Counted from the stretch's first letter, positions 26,963 through 34,353 are shown. The stretch is DNA of 64,000 nt from Lacisediminihabitans sp040549465 (GCF_040549465.1 NZ_JBEPTL010000016.1:25206-89205), one strand, 5' to 3'. Notes: generated from the sequence alone by a model not told the origin. Numbers and translations are program-made.

Positions 26963-27175
26963 CTAGGAGAGGGGGGCGGGGCCACCGTCTGGCAGCGCGT
27001 CGGCGTCTTCGTCCTTATCGGTGTACTCGCCGTCTCGCTCTTCCGTGTGCTCGTCGGTGTAACTCCCCTTGACGTCATCCGGCTCCTCTGGGGTGAAAGT
27101 CCCCTGCGCCGTCTCGGCTGACTCGCCTGTGTAGCTGGCGCCGTCGCCCTCTCGCGTGTTGTCGTCGGTACTCAT
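26963..27175 (-). CDS. Small acidic protein with repeated Y/F-T-x-E units
   Basis: A 70-residue disordered acidic protein made largely of a short repeating unit: ASYTGESAE, GTFTPEEPD, GSYTDEHTE and GEYTDKDED, each about 12-15 residues apart. The ATG at 27175 is preceded by GAGGAGG at good spacing, so it is likely translated. No family function is known to me. It is tandem with the other small acidic gene 28 bases downstream, so the two probably form an operon. The repeat suggests expansion of one unit by duplication. Confidence 0.65.
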   Translation of the reverse strand: MSTDDNTREGDGASYTGESAETAQGTFTPEEPDDVKGSYTDEHTEERDGEYTDKDEDADALPDGGPAPLS

Positions 27176-27352
27176 CAACTGTCCTCCTCGCTGCGAATAC
27201 GCGTCGCGACCGAGGGGCACGACGTCGTGAGACCCACGGTAGGCGCGCCGCGGCGTTCTGCCCACCCCCTGAGGCGAAATAGAACCGCCGGTCCGATGGC
27301 CTATGCCTGCGCGACCGAATCTGGCATGCTGGTGTCAGCGCTTCGGCGCCGC

Positions 27353-27442
27353 GGCGGTGGGGCTCGCCGTAACCAACCTCGACATCGGTCGACAACAGTC
27401 CCTATCTCGGCACTTGTGTGCGCCCAGAGATAGGAGCCCCGC
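27353..27442 (+). promoter_or_regulatory. Candidate fluoride (crcB-motif) riboswitch with Shine-Dalgarno-sequestering platform
   Basis: GGCG (27353-56) pairs with CGCC (27365-68). The loop GGGGCT (27359-64) is complementary to AGTCCC (27397-402), forming a pseudoknot. TCGAC/GTCGA (27379-83, 27388-92) forms the second stem, and AACC lies between. This is the architecture of the fluoride aptamer, but the normally conserved UGAU before the pseudoknot strand reads ACAAC. CCTATCTC (27401-408) can instead pair with GAGATAGG (27427-434), which covers the AGGAG (27432-436) of the following ATG. The two structures compete for 27401-402. It stands before a stress protein and two crcB genes. Confidence 0.5.
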
Positions 27443-27574
27443 ATGTTCATCACCTGCTCGTCGGCTATCGCCACGACGGTCGCCAGCCGCCCCTCGACTG
27501 ACTTTTCCGCCGACCCGCCGGACGGTGCTGTCTTATCCACTCGCCATGTCATCACAGCAGGGAGCAGATCGTGA
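27443..27574 (+). CDS. Possible 43-residue leader peptide
   Basis: This open frame starts at ATG 27443, 7 bases after the AGGAG that the candidate riboswitch can hide. It encodes MFITCSSAIATTVASRPSTD and a further 23 residues, and ends TCG TGA so that its stop overlaps the GTG start of the universal stress protein (GTGA). Its sequence resembles no family I know. Its likely value is translational coupling, since ribosomes released by the leader would start the stress protein. Whether the peptide matters is unknown. Confidence 0.45.
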   Translation: MFITCSSAIATTVASRPSTDFSADPPDGAVLSTRHVITAGSRS

Positions 27575-28086
27575 GCATTGATTCGCCCACACGTTCCGTT
27601 GTCGTCGGAGTCACGCCGACCCAGCCGGAATCCGTCGTATTACAGGCAACCAGTTTCGCTGCACATTTCGATGCCCAGCTGGTGTGCGCCTGGGTCGACG
27701 GAGGCAGATACCCAGTTGAGGAGTTTCCCGACGGAACGGTGAGGGCGCTGCCCTTCGATCCGGACCTCGCCTACCCGGTCGATGAGCAGTTTCCCGACGA
27801 ACTGGCCGTGCGCCTCAAACGGTTGTTGGGCGCTCAGGGCGCAAAGTGGAGCACCCGAGCTCTCGCGGGTGACCCGGCACAGGCCCTCGGCCACCTGGCG
27901 GACCTGCTCGACGCCACCATGATCGTCGTGGGAACCCGGCGCGCCACCGTGCGAGGAACCATGCAGGAGTTCTTCAACGGCTCGGTCGCCGTGCATCTGG
28001 CTCACCGTCAACGTCGTCCCGTCGTCGTCATCCCGCTCGCCCCGGTCGGCTCAGACGATTCTCTTCCATGGGAACCAGCCTCGTGA
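27571..28086 (+). CDS. Universal stress protein (UspA family)
   Basis: A 171-residue single-domain UspA protein of the adenine-nucleotide-binding fold. SVVVGVTPTQPESVVLQATS is the first strand and helix. IVVGTRRATVRG...FFNGSVAVHLAHRQRRPVVVIP holds the glycine-rich nucleotide-binding segment in slightly divergent form. It starts at GTG 27571, coupled to a leader frame, and overlaps the first crcB gene by 19 bases. Universal stress proteins are among the genes known to accompany fluoride exporters under fluoride riboswitch control, which fits this position. Its biochemical role there is not established. Confidence 0.88.
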   Translation: MSIDSPTRSVVVGVTPTQPESVVLQATSFAAHFDAQLVCAWVDGGRYPVEEFPDGTVRALPFDPDLAYPVDEQFPDELAVRLKRLLGAQGAKWSTRALAGDPAQALGHLADLLDATMIVVGTRRATVRGTMQEFFNGSVAVHLAHRQRRPVVVIPLAPVGSDDSLPWEPAS

Positions 28087-28616
28087 CCGGCCCGGCTGAG
28101 GAGAACACGGTCAAATCGACGCCGACGGATGCCGAGCTGCCTATCGACAGTGACCTCGACGTCGATTCCACCTATACCGGACGACCACGGCCCATCCACC
28201 TCCGCTGGCGCTACCTCGGTCTCGTGGCAGTGGGAGGGATGATCGGCACAGCAGTCAGGGAAGCGCTGAGCCTGGTCATTCCATCGATCGCCGGCATCCC
28301 GGTCGCCACCTTCGCCATCAACATCGTCGGTGCCTTCGCTCTCGGTGCCCTGCTGGAGACCCTCGCGAGACGAGGACCGGATGAGGGTCGACGTCGAAAG
28401 ATCCGCCTGCTGGTCGGCACGGGCGTTCTCGGCGGCTTCACCACGTATAGCTCGCTCGCAACGGACAGCATCCTGCTGACCGATGGCCATGGCTGGAGAG
28501 GCGCTCTCTACGCGCTTGGCACCCTGGTGCTCGGTGCACTCGCCACCTTCGCGGGCATTGCCATCGCGGCGAGCGCGCATCGGTCTCGGCAGGCAGCAGA
28601 CGAGGTAGTCGAGTGA
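28068..28616 (+). CDS. crcB: Fluoride channel subunit CrcB/Fluc (first copy)
   Basis: A 182-residue Fluc-type fluoride channel subunit with four membrane helices after an unusually long, acidic N-terminal extension of about 45 residues. Family motifs are VGGMIGTAVREALS, the pore asparagine segment FAINIVGAFALGALLE and GVLGGFTTYSSLATD (the TTYS polar track). Fluc channels work as antiparallel dimers that let fluoride leave the cell. The second copy follows with a GTGA overlap, so a heterodimer of the two is likely, as in several Gram-positive bacteria with paired genes. It belongs to the operon preceded by a candidate fluoride riboswitch. Confidence 0.92.
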   Translation: MGTSLVTGPAEENTVKSTPTDAELPIDSDLDVDSTYTGRPRPIHLRWRYLGLVAVGGMIGTAVREALSLVIPSIAGIPVATFAINIVGAFALGALLETLARRGPDEGRRRKIRLLVGTGVLGGFTTYSSLATDSILLTDGHGWRGALYALGTLVLGALATFAGIAIAASAHRSRQAADEVVE

Positions 28617-28990
28617 CGGTCGTGACTTTCCTCCTGCTTTCGGTGGCGGGAGGCGTGGGAGCCGCACTCCGCCTTCTCGTCGACGGACTGGTGAGAAACC
28701 GCGTGACGACGGCCTATCCGTTCGGCACCACCATCATCAACATCAGCGGATCGCTGTTGCTCGGGGTGATCACCGGACTCGCGGCAGGCCACCTGGTGCC
28801 TGAAGAACTGCGTCTTGTCTTCGGGGTCGGACTCATGGGCGGATACACCACCTTCAGCACCGCGAGTTTCGAAACGGTGCGGCTCATCCAGTCGCGCCGT
28901 TATGCCGTAGCGGTGGTGAATGGTCCCGGGATGCTGGTGGTGGCTGTCGCCGCCGCGGCTCTCGGACTCTGGATCGGGTCACTGCAGTGA
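28613..28990 (+). CDS. crcB: Fluoride channel subunit CrcB/Fluc (second copy)
   Basis: A 125-residue Fluc subunit of the standard short length with four helices. The motifs are GGVGAALRLLVDGLV, the asparagine segment IINISGSLLLGVITG and MGGYTTFSTASFETV. It starts at GTG 28613, overlapping the previous stop as GTGA, so the two subunits are made together. The two copies differ in sequence, consistent with an obligate heterodimeric channel. The gene converges on the encapsulated-ferritin-like gene, leaving 11 bases between stops. Confidence 0.93.
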   Translation: MTVVTFLLLSVAGGVGAALRLLVDGLVRNRVTTAYPFGTTIINISGSLLLGVITGLAAGHLVPEELRLVFGVGLMGGYTTFSTASFETVRLIQSRRYAVAVVNGPGMLVVAVAAAALGLWIGSLQ

Positions 28991-29001
28991 ATGAGTTCGC
29001 C

Positions 29002-29316
29002 TTAGCCGACCGTTTCCTCCGCGGCTTCACCGTGCTCGACGATGTCGCCGTCCTTGAACAGGATGCCCTTCGCGATCTCGCGCCATTTCGGAGTTTTGCG
29101 CAGCAGGAACTCGAGCTCCATGCTGAAGTGCTTGAATTCTTCGCCCATGGAGTCCTCCATGATGGCGCGGGCGTCCTCGTCCGCTTCGACGGAGATGCGT
29201 TGCACATACCAGCCGATAGCTTCCGCTTCCTCGCTGAGACTGGCGCACATCCGCGCGAAGGTACGAGTCTCGGCAGAGAGTTCCTCCGGTGGCTCGTGAT
29301 ACTGGTCGACTCCCAC
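29002..29316 (-). CDS. Encapsulated-ferritin-like (EncFtn-type) protein without nearby encapsulin
   Basis: A 104-residue two-helix ferritin-like protein. The N-terminal YHEPPEELSAETRTFARM, then SEEAEAIGWYVQR (Glu29, Glu30, Glu32, Trp36) and EEFKHFSMELEFLLR (Glu59, Glu60, His63), match the helices and ferroxidase ligands of EncFtn, as does the LFKDGDI that follows. EncFtn proteins dimerise to complete a di-iron site and oxidise ferrous iron for storage inside an encapsulin shell. The C-terminal tail (HGEAAEETVG) lacks a recognisable encapsulin-targeting peptide, and no shell gene is in the window. It starts at GTG 29316 with AAAGGA upstream. The family call is from memory of the motif and is not searched. 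Confidence 0.7.
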   Translation of the reverse strand: MGVDQYHEPPEELSAETRTFARMCASLSEEAEAIGWYVQRISVEADEDARAIMEDSMGEEFKHFSMELEFLLRKTPKWREIAKGILFKDGDIVEHGEAAEETVG

Positions 29317-29450
29317 GGTGCGTCCTTTCGCTGGCTTTGTGCATGCATGCTGCGTTCTCCACCGAGCGTACGTTCGACGCTCCGACAGAGCAACGGGTTG
29401 ACTGGGTCCTGTGCGGATTCTTAGACTGCTGTCGGCATCCTGATCCGACG

Positions 29451-30281
29451 ATGACGCCTACACCGAGGGAGACTCCGTCGAGTCCCGCCACCCGACCCCG
29501 CAACCATCCGCTTGTGCAGAGCAAGGTGCCACAGATTACTGTTCTGTTCTGGGCGGTGAAGGTCCTGAGTACGGGCATGGGGGAGACGACCTCCGACTTC
29601 CTGGTGCGACTGATCGACCCGGTGATTGCCGTCGGACTCGGTTTCATCGGGCTGGTCGCGGCACTCTGCTGGCAGCTGTCGCGAGATCGCTACCTGCCAT
29701 GGGTCTATTGGCTCACGGTTGTGATGGTGAGCGTTTTCGGCACCATGGCTGCGGACGTCCTACATATCGTGGTCGGCATTCCTTACGCCGTTTCCACCGC
29801 TTTCTTCGCCCTCGCGCTGACCGTCGTATTCGTGCTCTGGTTCCGCGTCGAAAAGACACTGTCCATCCACAGCATCACATCGCGGCGACGTGAACTCTTC
29901 TATTGGGCGACCGTGCTGACGACCTTCGCTCTCGGAACTGCCGCCGGTGATCTGACCGCCCACACCCTTCACCTCGGCTATTTCGCCTCCGGCGCGCTGT
30001 TCACCGTCATCATTGCGATACCAGCGATCGCCTTCGGCGCGCGCAAGCTCAATCCTGTGCTGATCTTCTGGTTCGCCTACGTGGTCACGCGACCTCTCGG
30101 AGCATCCTTTGCCGATTGGATGGGCGTTTCACACGCCCGAGGTGGGTTGGGTTGGGGAACCGGGCCGGTGAGCCTCGCCCTGGGGGCGCTTATCGCGGTG
30201 TTGGTGGGCGTTCTGGCCTTCCGGGACCGACGTCGTCCCGTTACGTTGCAGAGACCACCACTGGCGTCCGAGGGATACTGA
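29451..30281 (+). CDS. COG4705-type multi-spanning membrane protein
   Basis: A 276-residue integral membrane protein with about eight helices, built as an internal duplication. ITVLFWAVKVLSTGMGETTS in the first half is echoed by LFYWATVLTTFALGTAAGDL in the second. This pairing of an F-W segment with G-E/G-D motifs is characteristic of COG4705 proteins, uncharacterised membrane proteins sometimes linked to metal stress. I chose ATG 29451; upstream in-frame codons are the complement of the EncFtn-like gene's promoter. It converges with the truncated histidine kinase, leaving 23 bases between stops. Confidence 0.8.
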   Translation: MTPTPRETPSSPATRPRNHPLVQSKVPQITVLFWAVKVLSTGMGETTSDFLVRLIDPVIAVGLGFIGLVAALCWQLSRDRYLPWVYWLTVVMVSVFGTMAADVLHIVVGIPYAVSTAFFALALTVVFVLWFRVEKTLSIHSITSRRRELFYWATVLTTFALGTAAGDLTAHTLHLGYFASGALFTVIIAIPAIAFGARKLNPVLIFWFAYVVTRPLGASFADWMGVSHARGGLGWGTGPVSLALGALIAVLVGVLAFRDRRRPVTLQRPPLASEGY

Positions 30282-30304
30282 ACGGCACCAGAGGTCGCCG
30301 TCAG

Positions 30305-31198
30305 CTAAGCGGTGGCCCGGGAGATGGTGAAGTTGATCGCCGCGCCCGAATGCGCGAACCGGTCGAAAATACGTGCCGGGTCGATTCCACGAATGCCTGG
30401 GCCATGGTCCCTGACGGTGACTGTCGCTGTCGACTTCCCCACATCCACGATCACCTGGACGATCGAGTCCTCCGGCGAGAAGCGAAGTGCGTTGTCGAGC
30501 AGCGCTACGTCACAGCGATGTGCGCTGGTGGCCGACAGGTACATACTGGCATCGACCGGCGCGATGAGTTCGATGGCGATCGATCGCTCAGCACCGATCA
30601 GTTTCATTGACTCGACAGCCAGTTCGACGGCGGGAGTCAATCCCGTCGGCACCCGCGCGTCGACACCGCTCGATCCAACGGCCTCGGCCGATTCGAGCAA
30701 GTCGTTCACGATCTGGATCAGGGAATGGGTGTCCCGCCGAAGTTCGATGACGAGGTCCGCTGAAGGGTCATCGGCAGGCAGTTTTCGCTGCAGGATCTGA
30801 AGTCGCGCATCCAACACCGTCAAGGGCGTCCGCAGTTCATGGCTCGCATCCGCGACGAAAGAACGCTGGATCCGCAGGGCCTCGCCGAGGGGCCGGACTG
30901 CTCGGCGAGTGACCAACCAGCTCAGCAATCCGGCAAGCGCGATGAGAACGACGCCGAGAACCACCGCCGCTTTGAGGAGCGTGATCGCGTTGATGTCGAG
31001 ATTGTCAGGATCCGGCACCGGCTCGAAGAGCTCCGACGGCGTGATCTCCGAGAGTATGAACACGAACACCGCGAGGATGACGACGAGCACAACGGCGGTC
31101 GACATCACCGTGATGCGCACGCCGACCATCCGTGAGGCTCTACGCACCGCCAGGACGTCGCTATCGACGATTCGGCGAGTGGATATGTTGCGACTCAT
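30305..31198 (-). CDS. Sensor histidine kinase lacking the G2 box (probably inactive)
   Basis: A 297-residue kinase with two membrane helices (about 25-50 and 73-97), a short extracellular loop and the H box VADASHELRTPLTVLD (His120). The N box CDVALLDNALRFSPED and G1 region VRDHGPGIRGIDPARIFDRF are present. After AHSGAA the sequence jumps to INFTISRATA and stops. Intact kinases have roughly 40-50 more residues here, with the GxGLGL G2 box, before a similar terminal FTISLP-type strand. An in-frame internal deletion therefore seems to have removed the ATP lid. The ATG overlaps the stop of the response regulator pseudogene (ATGA). Activity is unlikely. Confidence 0.8.
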   Translation of the reverse strand: MSRNISTRRIVDSDVLAVRRASRMVGVRITVMSTAVVLVVILAVFVFILSEITPSELFEPVPDPDNLDINAITLLKAAVVLGVVLIALAGLLSWLVTRRAVRPLGEALRIQRSFVADASHELRTPLTVLDARLQILQRKLPADDPSADLVIELRRDTHSLIQIVNDLLESAEAVGSSGVDARVPTGLTPAVELAVESMKLIGAERSIAIELIAPVDASMYLSATSAHRCDVALLDNALRFSPEDSIVQVIVDVGKSTATVTVRDHGPGIRGIDPARIFDRFAHSGAAINFTISRATA

Positions 31199-31868
31199 GG
31201 CTGCCCCAGTCGATAGCCCCGACCGCGAACAGTCAGCACGATAGCGATATCTGTCTTGCGACGGAGATAGTGGATGTAGGTGTCCACGGTGCCAGGACGG
31301 TCCTCTGCGCTGAATACAGCCGTGAGGATCTGGTTGCGCTAGAAGGTCCGCTGGGGATTCTCGGCGAGCAGCGTGAGAAGGTCGTTTTCCCGCTCTGTAA
31401 GCAGAATGCGACCGTCATAGGGGGAGTAGACAGTCCGGCTGTCGGGATAGAACTCCCAGTCGCCGACGCTTAACGACCGGCCTTCGCCGGTGAACACGCG
31501 ACGTAGGGCGCGAAGACGAGCAAGCAGCTCATCGAACTCGAAAGGTTTGACGAGATAGTCGTTGGCGCCAGCGTCGAGCCCGTCGACTTTGTCACGAATA
31601 GTTCCGAGTGCCGTTAACAACAGGATCGGCGTGGTGATCAGCTTGCGACGCAAAGTATCGACCACCCCGAGGCCGTCCAGTGTCGGAAGTCGTCGGTCGA
31701 TCACCATCACCTCGAACTCCGATTCGAGTGCGACAGCGGCGCCCTCGCCCCATCCGCCACGAGAGTGACCTCATAGGTTTCGGCGAGAACCTGAGCCATC
31801 AGGGGACCGAGCTGCGGGTCGTCTTCAATCAGCAGCAATCGGGGCAATTCCAGTGGGATGGCGGCCAT
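31195..31868 (-). pseudogene. OmpR/PhoB-type response regulator, broken by frameshift and amber codon
   Basis: The intact equivalent would be about 225 residues, starting near ATG 31868. The receiver begins LPRLLLIEDDPQLGPLMAQV. At about 31735-31745 one base is missing, shifting the frame from VADGAR into AAVALESEFEVMVIDRRLP, which carries the phosphoacceptor aspartate. LLTALGT and YLVKPFEFDE supply the other conserved residues. In the winged-helix domain, TAG (31341-31339) interrupts NPQRTF and RNQILTAVF. The frame then continues through YIHYLRRKTDI and VRGRGYRLGQP to TGA at 31195. With the damaged partner kinase overlapping its 3' end, the whole two-component system is decaying. Confidence 0.85.
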
Positions 31869-32051
31869 CGGGATCAGCCATCGACGCCCGAGGCCGACGC
31901 TGTGGAGTCGGAGCAGGCAGACTCGTGACTCGGAACGGACCTCAGCGACACGGAGTCCGGCGCACATCCGACTGGCCGTATTCATGCTCTGATGGAGTCA
32001 TCGATATGGCGTGACGCGGCAACCGATTTCGATGGCAACCGAGGGAGTGGC

Positions 32052-32828
32052 ATGAATCCAATTATCACGCTCGTCGCGGTTCTCGTTCTCGCCGCGATAA
32101 CTCTCGGGATCGTCCTTGCGCTGAAGCTCGAGCATCCGTGGCTGCAGCCGTGGGCGATCGCGCGCGCTGTTGTGCAACTCGGGATTCTCAGTGTCATCCT
32201 GAACGGGGTGATCAGCGACGGCCGGTGGGTCGCTGTCTTCCTCGCCGTCATGGTGATCGCAGCGACCTGGGTGATCTTCCGGCGGCTACAGCTCAAATCC
32301 CGGTATCTTCCGTTCATCGTGGGCACGGTAGCAGTCAGCTCTGTGGTGCCGCTCACCGTGGTTTTCGTCGTCGGGGCGATCGATTTCAGCCCTCGCTACC
32401 TCCTCGCGGTGGGAGGAATCATCATCGGCAATGCGATGACCGTCTCCACCCTGATGGGTCGGACCCTCGGATCGACTTACCTCGCTCAGCGGGATGAGAT
32501 GGAGGCTTGGCTGTCGTTGGGCGCCACGCCGCGGCGTTCGGCCCTGCGAGCGGTGAGGTTCGCCGCTTCGACTGCCCTCATCCCGTCCACCGACCAGACC
32601 CGTACCACCGGCATCGTGACGTTGCCCGGCGCGTTTGTTGGTGCGGTCTTTGCCGGCGCCTCACCACTCGAGGCCGCCCAATTCCAAGTTATCGTGCTCG
32701 CCGCGATCCTCGCCGCCGGCTCACTGACCGTCGCGAGCTTCACCTGGATCTTCGGCGCACCAGCCCTGCTGCCGCTGGACGAGCAGCCGCTTGGTGGGAG
32801 TCGGGCAACCGTTCACGCTGCGCGCTGA
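32052..32828 (+). CDS. FetB/UPF0014-type ABC transporter permease
   Basis: A 258-residue membrane protein of the FetB (YbbM) family with about seven helices. In E. coli FetB works with the ATPase FetA in iron export and oxidative-stress resistance. Signatures are AIARAVVQLGILSVILNGVI, the loop MGRTLGSTYLAQRDEMEAWL, SLGATPRRSALRAVRFA and ALIPSTDQTRTTGIVTLPGA. I start at ATG 32052, with GAGGGAG just upstream. No fetA-like ATPase lies beside it, so a partner must be elsewhere or the gene is orphaned. A VIT-type transporter follows at 33.2 kb, which hints at iron or manganese homeostasis. Confidence 0.87.
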   Translation: MNPIITLVAVLVLAAITLGIVLALKLEHPWLQPWAIARAVVQLGILSVILNGVISDGRWVAVFLAVMVIAATWVIFRRLQLKSRYLPFIVGTVAVSSVVPLTVVFVVGAIDFSPRYLLAVGGIIIGNAMTVSTLMGRTLGSTYLAQRDEMEAWLSLGATPRRSALRAVRFAASTALIPSTDQTRTTGIVTLPGAFVGAVFAGASPLEAAQFQVIVLAAILAAGSLTVASFTWIFGAPALLPLDEQPLGGSRATVHAAR

Positions 32829-32834
32829 CCGACA

Positions 32835-32875
32835 ACGGCGGGTCCCATGATCATGTCGACCATGAAACCCGCCGT
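32835..32875. terminator. Hairpin between converging genes
   Basis: ACGGCGGGT (32835-32843) pairs with ACCCGCCGT (32867-32875). Inside, TCATG (32851-55) pairs with CATGA (32861-65). It lies between the converging fetB-like gene and the small membrane protein gene, and could end transcription from both sides. There is no T run. Confidence 0.45.
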
Positions 32876-32885
32876 CGTGTCGAGG

Positions 32886-33050
32886 TCAGACGCGCTTGTT
32901 GCCGGTGAGGAAACGCAGCAGGAACACGATGGCCGCGATCACCAGGAGCACGACGCCCACCCACAGCAGGAAGTTGAGCGATGACACGAACCCTCCCGTG
33001 AGCAAGAGGATGACGGCGATGACAGCAATGATGATGACGAGAATATTCAT
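32886..33050 (-). CDS. Small two-helix membrane protein, unknown
   Basis: A 54-residue protein consisting of two hydrophobic helices, MNILVIIIAVIAVILLLTGG and LNFLLWVGVVLLVIAAIVFL, with a basic end TGNKRV. The ATG at 33050 follows an excellent GGGAGGG ribosome binding site, so it is surely translated. Similar 50-60-residue proteins are common in actinobacteria as hypotheticals. It probably has its own promoter, as the VIT-type gene stop is 146 bases upstream on the same strand. Confidence 0.75.
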   Translation of the reverse strand: MNILVIIIAVIAVILLLTGGFVSSLNFLLWVGVVLLVIAAIVFLLRFLTGNKRV

Positions 33051-33195
33051 GTAATCCCTCCCGAGATTCGTTGAGCCTGAAGGCGACACCCAACCTATTG
33101 AGCCACCACAGCGATAGATAGGGCTTGCAGTCGAGGACTTGGGGGAGTACTGCGCGAGAATCGCGACGGCTGAGGTTGCTTCCTCGACGATGCCG

Positions 33196-33930
33196 TCAGG
33201 CGATCCCGGAGTTTCCGAGCAGCGCTCCGATGGTGAAGGTCGCCACCAGGGCGATCGCCCCGCCGATAACCACCCTGATTGCGGCACGGAGCCTCCCGCT
33301 TCCGCCCAGGTGCGCACTCAGTACTCCGGTACCTGCCAGGGCGAACATCACCACCATGAAAGTCGCCACCACGCGAACGGATTCCGGCGTCAGAAGGATC
33401 ACCAGCAGTGGCACGATTCCACCGACCAGAAACGCAACAGCCGAGGCGAACGCCGCGTGCCATGGGCTGACGACATCGTTCTGGTCGATATTCAATTCGG
33501 CAGAGAGATGGGCGGTAAGGGCATCCTTTTCGGTGAGTTCCTTCGCCACCTGCATCGCTGTCGACTCCGAAAGCCCCTTCGCCTCGTAGAGCCCCGCGAG
33601 TTCGAGAAGTTCCTCCTCCGGCGTCTCCTCCAGCTCGCGTCGCTCTTTTGCGATCAGGGACCGCTCGCTGTCCCGCTGACCGCTGACCGACACGTATTCA
33701 CCGAGCGCCATCGAAATCGCACCGCCGATGAGCGCCGCAGCGCCCGCGGTGAGAATCGGGGCATTGGCCGTGGTTGCGCCTGCCACGCCGACAACGATTG
33801 CCGCCACCGAGACGATGCCGTCGTTCGCACCGAGCACTCCGGCGCGAAGCCAGTTCAGTCGCTGGGCGGTTCCTCCTCGGTGAGGCTCGTCTGCTTGCTG
33901 GTACGGCGGGTTGTTCTGTGCGGATGCCAT
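33196..33930 (-). CDS. VIT1/CCC1-family iron/manganese transporter
   Basis: A 244-residue membrane protein of the vacuolar-iron-transporter family. The first helix, GVLGANDGIVSVAAIVVGVA, is the family signature. MALGEYVSVSGQRDSER follows. A cytoplasmic charged domain rich in glutamate, RRELEETPEEELLELAGLYE, binds metal in the family, and helices 3-5 (for example AFASAVAFLVGGIVPLLVI) complete it. It would move ferrous iron or manganese out of the cytoplasm in exchange for protons. Residue lengths are standard. It stands alone on its strand. Confidence 0.92.
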   Translation of the reverse strand: MASAQNNPPYQQADEPHRGGTAQRLNWLRAGVLGANDGIVSVAAIVVGVAGATTANAPILTAGAAALIGGAISMALGEYVSVSGQRDSERSLIAKERRELEETPEEELLELAGLYEAKGLSESTAMQVAKELTEKDALTAHLSAELNIDQNDVVSPWHAAFASAVAFLVGGIVPLLVILLTPESVRVVATFMVVMFALAGTGVLSAHLGGSGRLRAAIRVVIGGAIALVATFTIGALLGNSGIA

Positions 33931-33969
33931 AGCTCATAAAACCACCGCAGCCCTCGGAATACCACGAAG

Positions 33970-34347
33970 GTGAGGCTGCCCTGCCTGTCAGACCTGAGGC
34001 TGGAAGATGCTCCGCACGCCGACACCAGCTTCGCCCTGAATCGCAAGATCCCGCAGGTAGACGAGCTCGATGTGTGGTCGGTATGGTGTACTCGCGTGCG
34101 GCCTGGACACCGTGGCGCAGGCATCTCACATCACCTGCTGGCTGCTGCCGTGCAGTGCGCTCGCGATCACGGCGCGCCCGCGATCGAGGGCCATCCCGTC
34201 GACAATCATGGCGAAAAGGTCGATCTCACGATGGCATACGTTGGCACTCGAGATCTCTTCGAGAAGGGCGGCTTCGTCCAGGCCGCGGTGACGGATTCGA
34301 TACTCAACGGGTTTCCTCGGGTACTGATGCGGCGCGATCTGCGCTGA
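33970..34347 (+). pseudogene. C-terminal fragment of a GNAT acetyltransferase
   Basis: This 125-codon frame carries only the second half of a GNAT protein of about 200 residues. ADTSFALNRKIPQVDELDVW leads into WCTRVRPGHRGAGISHHLLA (the acetyl-CoA site), then EGHPVDNHGEKVDLTMAYVG, LFEKGGF and FPRVLMRRDLR. The first 15 residues have no family match, and the N-terminal acceptor half is absent, replaced by the promoter side of the VIT-type gene. No ribosome binding site is evident before its ATG. It is probably a deletion remnant, though a very short active form cannot be ruled out. Confidence 0.65.
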
Positions 34348-34353
34348 GTTGCA

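Noticed and set aside
13810..31341. Genetic-code change with TAG as a sense codon
   Set aside because: TAG ends several intact genes in this window (for example at 341, 6936, 40657 and 41471), and two of the affected genes have additional frameshifts.
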